A program made the position numbers and the translations under genes. The notes beneath the pieces are model-generated. The model saw nothing but the letters and a program-made list of their open reading frames with translations. It was not told where the DNA came from and did not search any database. From a bacterium (GTDB lineage: Bacteria > Pseudomonadota > Gammaproteobacteria > Burkholderiales > Burkholderiaceae_C): a stretch of DNA of 5,646 bases. Positions within the stretch are counted from its first letter, which is position 1. Each line of letters starts with the position of its first letter. The stretch lies in the NCBI GenBank assembly GCA_030824095.1, contig JAVBYK010000332.1, positions 1 to 5,646 of the forward strand. Reading direction: 5' to 3'. Shown here piece after piece: positions 5,639-5,646 of the stretch.

Positions 5639-5646
5639 CTCAATCC

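Noticed and set aside
1..5646. Mobile element, CRISPR, toxin-antitoxin or defence island
   Set aside because: No transposase, integrase, tRNA, spaced repeats or terminal inverted repeats were seen; gene content and composition look like core chromosome throughout.

Overview
The window is a GC-rich, tightly packed chromosomal stretch. Its protein families and gene order suggest a betaproteobacterium of the order Burkholderiales, probably Comamonadaceae (Rhodoferax, Polaromonas or Acidovorax-like). That placement rests on family recall, not a search. I see no RNA gene, insertion sequence, CRISPR array, integrase or clear sign of recent transfer. Almost every base lies in or next to a gene, and no gap exceeds about 55 bases.

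Left block, minus strand (1-1597), transcribed right to left. A YbbA-type ABC ATPase (926-1597) is followed after 36 nt by a protein that looks like a winged-helix plus PD-(D/E)XK nuclease-fold protein (104-889, GTG start). Its last 14 nt overlap the start of a further gene (1-117, GTG start) that runs off the window. That fragment resembles the N-terminus of a DinG-type ATP-dependent helicase. The nuclease-fold protein and helicase fragment look translationally coupled and are the least characterised part of the window.

Middle block, plus strand (1596-3307). tesA encodes a periplasmic SGNH-family esterase/lysophospholipase with a signal peptide. It overlaps mnmH (tRNA 2-selenouridine synthase) by 4 nt (ATGA). 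The tesA ATG and the ybbA ATG share one CATG palindrome at 1595-1598, so the two genes diverge from overlapping start codons with no intergenic space.

Right block, minus strand (3335-5638). A MetC-like cystathionine beta-lyase comes first in transcription order, then a DUF2189 multi-pass membrane protein, then a 60-residue lysine-rich protein with a TTG start. Gaps are 52 and 53 nt, so one operon is plausible. The block converges on mnmH with only 27 nt between stop codons. Two short GC-rich hairpins lie there and may stop transcription in one or both directions.

The genes are mostly housekeeping: methionine biosynthesis, wobble-uridine selenation, envelope lipid/ester hydrolysis and an ABC ATPase. 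I found no convincing new multi-gene system. The points most worth checking are the nuclease-fold/helicase pair, the shared CATG start, and a MetC-like enzyme with Leu where the family usually has a PLP-phosphate-binding Arg.
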